From NCBI GenBank assembly GCA_046704825.1, contig JBJKRE010000183.1, positions 1 to 11,560 of the forward strand: 11,560 bases of DNA, in the 5' to 3' direction. Numbering within the stretch: the first letter of the stretch is position 1; each line of letters opens with the position of its first letter. Shown here in pieces: positions 1-6,077 of this stretch. Made by a program: the position numbers and the translations under genes. Below the pieces are notes generated by a model that was not told the DNA's origin, made no database searches, and saw only the letters and a program-made list of their open reading frames with translations. Origin of the DNA: CAVRTJ01 sp046704825 (lineage in GTDB: Bacteria > Acidobacteriota > UBA4820 > DSQY01).

Positions 1-365
1 ACGCCGGGCAGGCTGCGCGCCAGCAGGAGTGCCTCCTCGCCCACGTCCTCCGGAGCGCTGTCAGGCCCAACGAGCCGGGCACCCTTCGTCCGTCGCCCGT
101 AACCGCGGAGCAGGACCGCGGGCCTCAAGCCCATCCGCTGGCAGGTGCGGGCCAGGTCGACGGTCACGGGGGTCTTCCCGGTGCCGCCGAAGGTCAGGTT
201 CCCCACCGAGACGACGGGCGCGGTCAGGCGCCGGGGGGTTGAAAGCCGCGTCCGGAAAAAGACGCGCACCTTTCCGGCCAGCAGGAACAGGCACCCCAGC
301 GGCCACAGCAGGAAGGCCCAGCGCGGTGGGCGTGTCGCTTCCGGTTTTCGGCCGCCTCTTTCCAT
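1..365 (-). CDS. lpxK: Tetraacyldisaccharide 4'-kinase, N-terminal part (cut by window edge)
   Basis: LpxK phosphorylates the 4' position of the tetraacyl-disaccharide lipid A precursor at the inner face of the inner membrane. About 121 codons are present; the C-terminal part lies beyond position 1. The protein has a basic N-terminus and a hydrophobic anchor at about residues 16-37. The family signature SVGNLTFGGTGKTP follows, with the Walker A P-loop GGTGKT at residues 60-65. After it come GLRPAVLLRGYGRRTKG (the family's SRGYG-type motif) and VGEEALLLAR, which matches the family's VGDE segment. The ATG at 365-363 is chosen because GGAGG lies about 10 nt upstream and because the anchor then starts at the usual distance. 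A weak promoter candidate lies at 405-433. The gene is separated from the next minus-strand gene by about 350 bp, so it is probably its own transcription unit. Identification is firm; only the truncated end is unseen. Confidence 0.9.
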   Translation of the reverse strand, partial: MERGGRKPEATRPPRWAFLLWPLGCLFLLAGKVRVFFRTRLSTPRRLTAPVVSVGNLTFGGTGKTPVTVDLARTCQRMGLRPAVLLRGYGRRTKGARLVGPDSAPEDVGEEALLLARSLPG

Positions 366-404
366 GCCTGCGCTCCCTCCAGGGTTTGATGCCCCATCTG
401 ACAC

Positions 405-433
405 AGGATACCCCACGCGCGCCGCATCGTGAA
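405..433 (-). promoter_or_regulatory. Weak sigma70-like promoter candidate for lpxK
   Basis: Read on the minus strand, TTCACG (433-428) is followed after 17 nt by TATCCT (410-405). Each hexamer matches its consensus at 4 of 6 positions. Transcription would start near 398, about 33 nt before the lpxK ATG. The spacing is ideal but the match is modest, so this is only a candidate. Confidence 0.25.
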
Positions 434-472
434 CGCCCGGTGTGTTCCTGTCAGATCCGAATGCACAGTGAG

Positions 473-667
473 ACAGCGAGGCGGTGAGAAGGGAATAGGG
501 TGGACGGCTGTTTTCCGAAGGCTGAGGGCTAAGGCCGAAAGGCGAAAGGAAAACGGCAGGCGGAAGACCTTCGGAGCGATACAGGGTATCGTCCAGAAGT
601 CGTTGCTTACTATTTGGCCCTTCGCCCTTAGGCCTTAGCCCTTTTTGAGGCTCGGTCACTCGATCAC
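473..667. repeat. Intergenic repeat element, copy A
   Basis: This stretch shares two blocks, in the same order and orientation, with 1386-1529. The left block is ACAGCGAGGCGGTGA (473-487), which matches ACAGTGAGGCGGTGA (1386-1400) at 14 of 15 positions. The right block starts with GCCCTTCG (617-624, matching 1487-1494), continues through TAGCCCTT, and ends with ACTCGATCAC (658-667), identical to 1520-1529. The interior differs between the copies. Both copies lie just past the 3' end of a minus-strand gene. The family is not recognised. Confidence 0.45.
525..642. repeat. Long imperfect inverted repeat inside copy A
   Basis: The arm at 525-549 (begins AGGGCTAAGGCC, ends GGCGAAAGG) is the reverse complement of 618-642 (begins CCCTTCGCCC, ends CCTTAGCCCT). 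By eye 22 of 25 positions match, across a spacer of 68 nt. On the plus strand the right arm runs into TTTTT. No plus-strand gene lies upstream, so a terminator role is not obvious; a folded RNA or a decayed mobile-element end is possible. Confidence 0.5.
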
Positions 668-670
668 TTC

Positions 671-712
671 CCCCCGGGGCGGGCATCAAGCGGACAATGC
701 CCGCCCCGGGGG
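671..712 (-). terminator. Perfect 16-bp GC-rich hairpin after the chalcone-isomerase-like gene
   Basis: CCCCCGGGGCGGGCAT (671-686) and ATGCCCGCCCCGGGGG (697-712) pair perfectly around a 10-nt loop. On the minus strand the stem begins 6 nt after the TAA stop at 721-719, where a terminator would be expected. No T-tract follows on either strand, so it is not a classic Rho-independent terminator. It may act as an RNA 3'-end stabiliser or as an atypical terminator. Confidence 0.5.
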
Positions 713-718
713 ATGCTC

Positions 719-1294
719 TTACGATTTTCCGAGCAGGCCCTCCTTGAGTTCGACATTCGGCGGCTGGGGCCCAAGCCACACGGAGAACAGGGCCTCGGCG
801 AAATCCAGGCCCTCGATGGTGCCCATGTCCTTGCCCTTGATCTCGACCTTCGTGCCCTGGCCGGGAATGTAGGTCATGACCGCCACGTCGCCTGTCTTCA
901 TGTCGGACCAGTACCCATTGAAGGTCCCCAGGCGGGCCTTGAGTCTCGGCATGGACTCGCGGGCGTTCTTCTCGAAGCCCTCGTTCCAGGCCTCCACCAG
1001 CTTCTTCTTGCCGACGTCCTTGTAAAGAAAGTGCATCACGATCTGCTTCGGCTCGTCAGACGTGATGATGGCTGCCGCGTCAGAGGTCTTCTGCGGCAGG
1101 TAAAGCCCAGCCACGTATACCTTCACCCCGATAAAGAGCACCTTCTTGGTCCGCAGACCCATCCCGTTCAAGACCAGGGAGTGCTCTCCCACGGTCACCT
1201 GGTCCGGCATGGTCACGCCGGCCAGCTCCCCCGCCAGCAGGAATGTCCCGATCAGCAGCGTCACCGCCGCCACCGCGATCACGGTCCGTCGCAT
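719..1294 (-). CDS. Secreted chalcone isomerase-like fold protein
   Basis: This 191-residue protein belongs to the bacterial chalcone isomerase-like family (Chalcone_3 type). Bacterial members are mostly exported proteins of unknown role, and flavonoid isomerisation should not be assumed. A signal peptide is clear: MRRT, a hydrophobic stretch at about residues 5-21, and a likely cleavage near AGELAG. The mature part shows the family pattern. LNGMGLRTK lies at 43-50, followed by VKVYVAGLYLP at 57-67. PKQIVMHFLYKDV lies near 82-94, and the C-terminal FAEALFSVWLG plus LKEGLLG at 165-189. The start has a good Shine-Dalgarno (GAGGAGG, about 5 nt before ATG). A strong promoter candidate sits at 1338-1366, and a 16-bp hairpin follows the stop, so it looks like a one-gene unit. 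No catalytic claim can be made. Confidence 0.85.
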   Translation of the reverse strand: MRRTVIAVAAVTLLIGTFLLAGELAGVTMPDQVTVGEHSLVLNGMGLRTKKVLFIGVKVYVAGLYLPQKTSDAAAIITSDEPKQIVMHFLYKDVGKKKLVEAWNEGFEKNARESMPRLKARLGTFNGYWSDMKTGDVAVMTYIPGQGTKVEIKGKDMGTIEGLDFAEALFSVWLGPQPPNVELKEGLLGKS

Positions 1295-1337
1295 GGCATC
1301 CTCCTCTCGCCCCTACAAGGCCTATTGACTTGCCCTC

Positions 1338-1366
1338 ATCATATCCTGGTGCGATGTGAAGCTCAA
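1338..1366 (-). promoter_or_regulatory. Sigma70-like promoter for the chalcone-isomerase-like gene
   Basis: On the minus strand TTGAGC (1366-1361) is followed after exactly 17 nt by TATGAT (1343-1338). The -10 matches consensus at 5 of 6 positions and the -35 at 4 of 6. Transcription would start near 1331, leaving a leader of about 37 nt that contains the GAGGAGG ribosome-binding site. The -35 hexamer is identical to that of the candidate at 10462-10491. Confidence 0.5.
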
Positions 1367-1385
1367 TAGGGAGCAAAGATGTCCG

Positions 1386-1529
1386 ACAGTGAGGCGGTGA
1401 AGAGCGATTTGGGATTTGGGAATTGGGATTTCGGACTTGAACTACGTCCGGGGGACTGGCCTCCGAAGAGCTCCCGCACTCATTTTGCCCTTCGGCCTTC
1501 GGCTCTAGCCCTTCCGCTGACTCGATCAC
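1386..1529. repeat. Intergenic repeat element, copy B
   Basis: This is the second copy of the element at 473-667. It shares ACAGTGAGGCGGTGA (1386-1400), a GCCCTTCGGCC...TAGCCCTT block (1487-1512) and ACTCGATCAC (1520-1529). Its interior differs: a heptamer tandem repeat (1406-1434) and other sequence replace the left arm of copy A's inverted repeat. It continues at 1533-1552 into a direct repeat of CACTGGATC and ends a few bases from the stop codon of the ThiF-like gene. Confidence 0.45.
1406..1434. repeat. Heptamer tandem repeat (GATTTGG-type, four copies)
   Basis: The run reads GATTTGG, GATTTGG, GAATTGG, GATTTCGG, giving four adjacent near-identical units of 7-8 nt. It is AT-richer than the surrounding DNA and lies wholly in non-coding sequence. 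It could be slippage-prone. No promoter elements overlap it, since the neighbouring gene's promoter lies at 1338-1366. Confidence 0.7.
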
Positions 1530-1559
1530 CATTCACTGGATCACTGGATCACTCCCCAC

Positions 1560-2576
1560 CTACATCCCCAGGTATCGGGCGTAGAGGGCACGGGCGCGGG
1601 TGGGGTCGCCGGTCTTCTGGATCATGGCGCGGCCGTCGGCGTAGAGGGTGACGGGATGACCTTCCCACTCGGTCTGGAGCAGGTACTTGTTGGAAAAGAC
1701 GGGGGCGACGGCCTTCAGGCGCTCTTCCAGGCGCGCGAGGTCGAGCTTCGTGCCCTTGGGGGCAAGGATCATGATCCCGTCACGTCCGCACATCCTGTGC
1801 GTGCGGCTTCCCGCGCTCTCGTCGAGGTAGTCGAACCGCCGCGCTCCGCAGCACGGGCAGTCGTGCACGCGAGGGACGCCGACGCGCGCCATGGCGAGGG
1901 TCATGAGGTCCACGGTGACGATCCCTGTGGGGCACTGTTCCGAGCGCCCCGCCAGCAGCTTAACGGCCTCGCCCGCCTGGATGGAGGCGACGGCGCCCAC
2001 CGCGGGGCCGAGGACGCCGGCCGTGTCGCAGGTGGGGGCCGAGCCGGGCGGCGGGGCTTCGGGGAAAACGCAGCGAAGGCACGCGGTGTCGCCCGGGCGG
2101 ATGACCTGGATCGAGCCGTAGGTGGAGACGGCGCCCGCGTAGATCCAGGGCTTGCCGGCGGCGACGGCGGCGTCGTTCAGGAGGTAGCGCGTCTCGAAGT
2201 TGTCGGTGCCGTCGAGGACCAGGTCGCAGTCCCCGAACAGGCGCACGGCCAGCTCGGCGTCCAGGTCCGCGTTCACGGCTTCGATCGCCAGGTCCGAGCG
2301 GATCGCGCGTAGTCGCCGTTCGGCGGCCACGGCCTTGGGCAGCCGCAAGGCGCAGTCCTCTTCGGTGTACAGGATCTGCCGGTTCAGGTTCGTGGCCTCG
2401 ACGAAGTCCCGGTCCACGACGAACATACCGCCGACGCCAGCGCGGGCCAGGAAGACCGACGAGACGCTGCCGAGGGCCCCGAGGCCGACGACGCCCACGC
2501 GGGTCTTCGAGAGCCTTGCCTGGCCGTCCTCCCCGAGCCAGGGCAGCAGGGTCTGGCGAGCGTAGCGGTCCGTCAC
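1560..2576 (-). CDS. ThiF/MoeB/HesA-family adenylyltransferase (E1-like)
   Basis: Enzymes of this family adenylate the C-terminal Gly-Gly of a small sulfur-carrier protein (ThiS or MoaD type) for thiamin or molybdopterin synthesis. The 338 residues show the nucleotide-binding loop GVVGLGALGS (28-37), NLNRQ (63-67), and DGTDNFETRYLLND (122-135). A Cys in PTCDTAG (C183) sits where the family has its catalytic Cys. Two zinc pairs are present: CLRC (166-169) and CPCC (240-243). After the zinc pair comes an extension of about 80 residues with CGRDGIMI, then YADGRAMIQ and ARALYARYLG. This resembles the tail of Bacillus-type ThiF proteins and is not a rhodanese domain. The GTG start at 2576-2574 overlaps the rodA stop as GTGA, pointing to translational coupling. 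No carrier-protein gene is nearby, so ThiF and MoeB cannot be told apart here. Confidence 0.85.
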   Translation of the reverse strand: MTDRYARQTLLPWLGEDGQARLSKTRVGVVGLGALGSVSSVFLARAGVGGMFVVDRDFVEATNLNRQILYTEEDCALRLPKAVAAERRLRAIRSDLAIEAVNADLDAELAVRLFGDCDLVLDGTDNFETRYLLNDAAVAAGKPWIYAGAVSTYGSIQVIRPGDTACLRCVFPEAPPPGSAPTCDTAGVLGPAVGAVASIQAGEAVKLLAGRSEQCPTGIVTVDLMTLAMARVGVPRVHDCPCCGARRFDYLDESAGSRTHRMCGRDGIMILAPKGTKLDLARLEERLKAVAPVFSNKYLLQTEWEGHPVTLYADGRAMIQKTGDPTRARALYARYLGM

Positions 2577-3682
2577 TGCGCGAACCTCCGCGTGCGGACG
2601 TTCACCGCCAGGCCCACGAAGAGGCTCATGCTCATGAGGAACGAGCCGCCGTATGACAAAAAGGGCAGGGGAATGCCCGTTGTGGGCAGCAGACCGATGA
2701 CCATGCCCACGTTGACCATGACGTGGTACAGAATCACGGCCAGGGCGGCGAGCACCAGGAACCGGCCTTCCGCGTCTCGCGCGTCCCGTATGGTGACGAC
2801 GAAGCGGGTCAGGAGGCCGAAGAAGGCGAGCAGGATGCCCGCGCTGCCCAGGAAGCCCGTCTCCTCGGCGACCACGCCGAAGATGAAGTCCGTGTGCGGC
2901 GCCGGCAGGAAATTGAGCCGATTCTGGGTCCCCGAATACAATCCTTCACCCGTGAGTTCGCCCGAACCTACGGCAATTCTGGCCTGGTTGACCTGGTACC
3001 CGGCGCCGCGCGGATCAAGCGACGGGTTCAGGAATGTGAGGATTCGCTCCTTCTGGTAGGGCTTGAAGAAGGTGAACCAGCCGATGGCGAAGAGCACGAT
3101 CAAGAGGACCGTCCCCGCCCCCATCCACTTCAGGATCTTGGCGAGCGGCATCTTGCTGAAGTAGAACGCTGCGGCGCCGCGCGGCAGGAACGTGGTGGCG
3201 GTCCCGAAGTGGGGCTGGAGGTGGGTGAGCAGGCCGGGCAGGCCTATGATGCCCGCAAGGACGACGAGTTCTCTGATCCCCACGTTCTTGTCGGGCAGGC
3301 CCTTGATGTAGGCGGCGCTCGCCAGAGCCGCCGCCACCTTGGCGAATTCCGAAGGCTGAAATCCCAGCGGCCCGATGTAAAGCCAGGACCTCGAACCCGC
3401 CACGGCGTGTCCGATCACGAGCACGGCGAGCAGAGATGCGATGGAGGCGATGTATATCAGATAGCTGTACTCAAGCCATATCTCGTAGGGCACGAGCACG
3501 GCCAGAAAGAACAGCACGAGCGCCAGTCCCGTCCAGATCATCTGCCTGGAAGCCAACGGGGCATACCGGGTGCCGAAGGTGGCGGAGCGGATCATGACGT
3601 TGCCCGTGACGAGCAGGGCGAGATAGAGCAGGATGGCCAGGTGGTCACCGTAGAGGAACAGGTTGCGAAGGGCGTTTCTCAT
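2573..3682 (-). CDS. rodA: Rod-shape SEDS peptidoglycan glycosyltransferase RodA
   Basis: RodA polymerises lipid II into glycan strands in the inner membrane, in complex with PBP2 and the MreBCD scaffold. The 369-residue protein has the multi-pass pattern and length of RodA. Conserved parts are AGSRSWLYIGPLGFQPSEFAK (W100, E112, K115), the NPSLDPRGAGYQ loop (219-230), the APHTDFIF segment with the catalytic-site Asp at D265 (E. coli D262), AEETG, and near the C-terminus GIPLPFLSYGGS. One oddity is clear: the motif usually QPDLGT is QPHFGT here, placing His at residue 158 where E. coli RodA has D159. The DNA reads CAC cleanly and the flanking frame is intact. The ATG overlaps the mrdA stop as ATGA, and its own stop overlaps the next gene as GTGA. 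Confidence 0.95.
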   Translation of the reverse strand: MRNALRNLFLYGDHLAILLYLALLVTGNVMIRSATFGTRYAPLASRQMIWTGLALVLFFLAVLVPYEIWLEYSYLIYIASIASLLAVLVIGHAVAGSRSWLYIGPLGFQPSEFAKVAAALASAAYIKGLPDKNVGIRELVVLAGIIGLPGLLTHLQPHFGTATTFLPRGAAAFYFSKMPLAKILKWMGAGTVLLIVLFAIGWFTFFKPYQKERILTFLNPSLDPRGAGYQVNQARIAVGSGELTGEGLYSGTQNRLNFLPAPHTDFIFGVVAEETGFLGSAGILLAFFGLLTRFVVTIRDARDAEGRFLVLAALAVILYHVMVNVGMVIGLLPTTGIPLPFLSYGGSFLMSMSLFVGLAVNVRTRRFAQ

Positions 3683-5598
3683 GGGGTCCCGCTCCCCCGG
3701 CCCGGTCCGCCCGCATCGGGCGCGTTCGGCGAGAGTCCGGCCTGGAGCTGCTCAGGAATGGCCGTGGGCTCGTAGTCCTTCTTCGGCTCGTCTTTGGGGA
3801 AGACGCCGTCGGGGATCTTGCCGTAGAAGAGGTACTCCAGGCCCGCCTTGGCGATGGGCGCGCAGACGTTTCCCCCGTGGCCCCCGTGTTCGACCATGAC
3901 CACAAAGACCACGCTGGGGTTCTCTCTCGGAGCGAAACCGGCGAACCAGGCGTGGTCCCTCTCGCTCTTCTTCAGGTCGTAGGTGTCGACGCCCGCGCTG
4001 GCCTTGACCACCTGTGCGGTGCCGGTCTTGGCGCACACGTTCAGGCCCGGTATGCGGCACGCGGTGCCCGTACCGGCCTCGTTGACCACCTGCCACAGCC
4101 CCTCCTTCACGATGTCCAGGTCCTTGGGGGAGATGTCCACAGAACTGAGAAGACGGGGGGGGCGGTCGACCAGCAGGGGCTGGTATCGCTTGCCGCCCGT
4201 CGCGAGCGTCGCATAGAAGCTCAGGAGTTGAAGCGGGGTCACCGTGAGGTACCCCTGGCCGATGGCAACGGGCAGCGTCTCACCGGGATACCACGGACCC
4301 AGGCCCCTGGCCTTCTTCCACCCGGGGGAGGGGAGGATCCCGCTCATCTCGCCGGGGAGGTCGACGCCGGTTTTCTGCCCCAGGCCGAATATGCGGCCCC
4401 ATTTGGCCAGGGCGTCGATGCCGATGAGGTCTCCCACGTGGTAGAAGAAGACGTTGCAGGAGTTCTGGATGGCCGTGAGGATGTTGACCGTGCCGTGCCC
4501 CCCGCGCTTCCAGCAGTGGAAGACGTGCCCGCCGAACTTCCAGTAGCCCGGGCAGAAAAAGGTCGTCTTCTCCGTGATCACGCCCTCCTCCAGACCGACC
4601 AGGGCCACGAAGGGCTTGAAGGTCGACCCGGGTGGATAGATACCCTGGATGGGCCTGTCCAGCAGGGGATGCCTGGGGTCGTCGGCGATCTTGTGCCACT
4701 GGACCGGCGTCATGGTGTTGGATATGACGTTCGGGTCGAAGTTGGGCAGGCTGACCCAGGCCAGGATCTGGCCCGTGTTCGGGTTCATGAAGATGGCCGA
4801 GCCCGTCTGGTCCCCGAAGGCCTTTTCGAGGATGGCCTGCAGGGTCATGTCGATGCTCAGGTGTATGGTCTTACCAGGCACGGGTTCGCGCACCACGCCC
4901 ACGCCGGGCAGACGGAGCCTGGGGTCGTCGACCTCGCGCCCGAGGCTGTTGACCTGCGCGATCCGCCGGCCGCTCTCGCCCATCAGGAGGCGGTTGGCCG
5001 TCTTTTCCACCCCCGTCTTGCCGACCTCGATGAAGGGGTCCACGTCCTTGATGTGCATGGTTTTAGCTTCGTCAGGGGACAGCAGGCCGACGTACCCGAT
5101 GGCGTGGCTGGCCAGCTCGCCGTACGGGTAGTTGCGCCTGAGTTCCATCTCCATGTGGATGGCCTTCAGCTCCATCTGGTGCGCCTCGACCTTCTGGAGC
5201 CAGGCGACGGGCACGTCCCGCGCCAGGACCGCCACGTGGGGGACGGCGCTCCGCTTGAGGGCGTCTTCCACCTGGGCGCGGGTCATGCTCACGCCGAGGA
5301 CCCGCTTCATGGCCGCGAGTGTATCGTCGATGGAAACGCCCCGGTCGCTGTCGTAGACGAGCGAGAAGGAAATGCGGTTCCGGCAGACCACCCTCCCGTT
5401 CCTGTCCAGCAGTTTGCCCCTCGCACTGCGCAGCACGACGGACCGCGTGTAGTTGTTCTCGCTCAGCGTGTGGTAGTAGTCGCCCTGGAGTATCTGCAGG
5501 TAGAACAGGCGGACCGCGTATATGAGAAACACGGCCCACAGGGCGAAGAGCAGGAACTGGAGCTTGGGACCCAGATGGCGATCCGACGTTGCCTTCAT
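3679..5598 (-). CDS. mrdA: Penicillin-binding protein 2 (elongasome transpeptidase)
   Basis: PBP2 cross-links new side-wall peptidoglycan together with RodA. The 639 residues start with a short cytoplasmic tail and one membrane anchor (about 13-36), followed by the class B dimerisation domain (about 55-245). The transpeptidase domain has all three motifs: S325 in GSTFKP (S..K), SCN at 380-382, and KTGT at 524-527. C349, C362, H368 and C381 fall where E. coli PBP2 has its Asp/Asp/His/Cys zinc site, so a zinc site with two Asp-to-Cys changes is likely. The last 40 residues or so are Pro/Gly-rich and look disordered. The start overlaps the mreD stop (ATGA) and the stop overlaps the rodA start (ATGA), so mreD, mrdA and rodA are probably translated as a coupled chain. 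Confidence 0.95.
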   Translation of the reverse strand: MKATSDRHLGPKLQFLLFALWAVFLIYAVRLFYLQILQGDYYHTLSENNYTRSVVLRSARGKLLDRNGRVVCRNRISFSLVYDSDRGVSIDDTLAAMKRVLGVSMTRAQVEDALKRSAVPHVAVLARDVPVAWLQKVEAHQMELKAIHMEMELRRNYPYGELASHAIGYVGLLSPDEAKTMHIKDVDPFIEVGKTGVEKTANRLLMGESGRRIAQVNSLGREVDDPRLRLPGVGVVREPVPGKTIHLSIDMTLQAILEKAFGDQTGSAIFMNPNTGQILAWVSLPNFDPNVISNTMTPVQWHKIADDPRHPLLDRPIQGIYPPGSTFKPFVALVGLEEGVITEKTTFFCPGYWKFGGHVFHCWKRGGHGTVNILTAIQNSCNVFFYHVGDLIGIDALAKWGRIFGLGQKTGVDLPGEMSGILPSPGWKKARGLGPWYPGETLPVAIGQGYLTVTPLQLLSFYATLATGGKRYQPLLVDRPPRLLSSVDISPKDLDIVKEGLWQVVNEAGTGTACRIPGLNVCAKTGTAQVVKASAGVDTYDLKKSERDHAWFAGFAPRENPSVVFVVMVEHGGHGGNVCAPIAKAGLEYLFYGKIPDGVFPKDEPKKDYEPTAIPEQLQAGLSPNAPDAGGPGRGSGTP

Positions 5599-6077
5599 GT
5601 TCTTTCCTCGGGCCAGAAACGGGAGGCCACCGCCTCCAGGCCCGCCGTCAGGAGGGCCGTGATCACGCTGCCCGCCAGAGCGAGGACGACGAAAGGAGAC
5701 GGCAGGGGTAATCCGAGCATGCGGTACAACAGGGCGACCACGGCCGCATCAAGAACATAAGCCCCCCACCCGAAAAAGAACAGCGGCAGCACGCCCTGGA
5801 TGACCACCTTGTTGCCGATCCAGCCCAGGAGGTACCCGGCGAGCGTGAAGGCTATCCCGTGGAAACCCACGTAAGGAAGGAAGTAGGCGTCGCTCACACC
5901 ACCGAGAAGCGCACCCCACAGGACTCCCGCGAGCTTGCCCTGGCGCAGGGCCAGCACCGTGAGCAGTGCGAGAAACGGGCTCGCGATGGTCAGGTCTCCG
6001 GACAGCAGGGGCAGGAGCGTCTGCACTCCGACGGCCAGCACGGTCAGCACCAGGACGGCGATCAGCTTCCTACGCAT
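5595..6077 (-). CDS. mreD: Rod shape-determining protein MreD
   Basis: MreD is a small inner-membrane protein that links MreC to the rest of the elongation complex. The 160 residues are almost entirely hydrophobic, with about five predicted membrane segments. The family core is visible at about residues 56-90. It reads GALLGGVSDAYFLPYVG and continues to AGYLLGWIGN, matching the usual G..LG...D......G....GY..G pattern. The length is normal for the family. Its ATG lies inside the 3' end of mreC (8-bp overlap), and its TGA overlaps the mrdA ATG. Sequence identity within MreD is low in general, so position in the operon supports the call as much as the motif does. Confidence 0.92.
   Translation of the reverse strand: MRRKLIAVLVLTVLAVGVQTLLPLLSGDLTIASPFLALLTVLALRQGKLAGVLWGALLGGVSDAYFLPYVGFHGIAFTLAGYLLGWIGNKVVIQGVLPLFFFGWGAYVLDAAVVALLYRMLGLPLPSPFVVLALAGSVITALLTAGLEAVASRFWPEERT

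Larger units (their letters stand above)
366..718. other. Non-coding stretch between lpxK and the chalcone-isomerase-like gene
   Basis: No convincing gene lies here; the short open frames are arginine- and proline-rich and resemble no family. The stretch holds four things. A weak lpxK promoter candidate lies at 405-433. An imperfect inverted repeat pairs 396-408 with 446-456. A long inverted repeat pairs 525-549 with 618-642. A perfect 16-bp hairpin at 671-712 lies just past the stop codon of the chalcone-isomerase-like gene. The part from about 473 to 667 is also related to the intergenic sequence at 1386-1529. Confidence 0.7.

Noticed and set aside
29..487. Plus-strand and other minus-strand frames over the lpxK region
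   Set aside because: The lpxK frame (365 to 1) carries the P-loop and family motifs; the other frames are Arg/Pro-rich noise.
1386..1557. CRISPR array or insertion sequence suggested by the short repeats
   Set aside because: The repeats are 7-9 nt, adjacent and without spacers, and no transposase or cas gene is present.
2723..3775. Plus-strand open frame of 350 codons opposite rodA
   Set aside because: It is charged and repetitive, without a family match, and opposite a certain RodA gene.
3877..5760. Plus-strand open frame of 627 codons opposite mrdA
   Set aside because: It mirrors PBP2 coding sequence and shows no domain; it is an antisense shadow of a well-supported gene.
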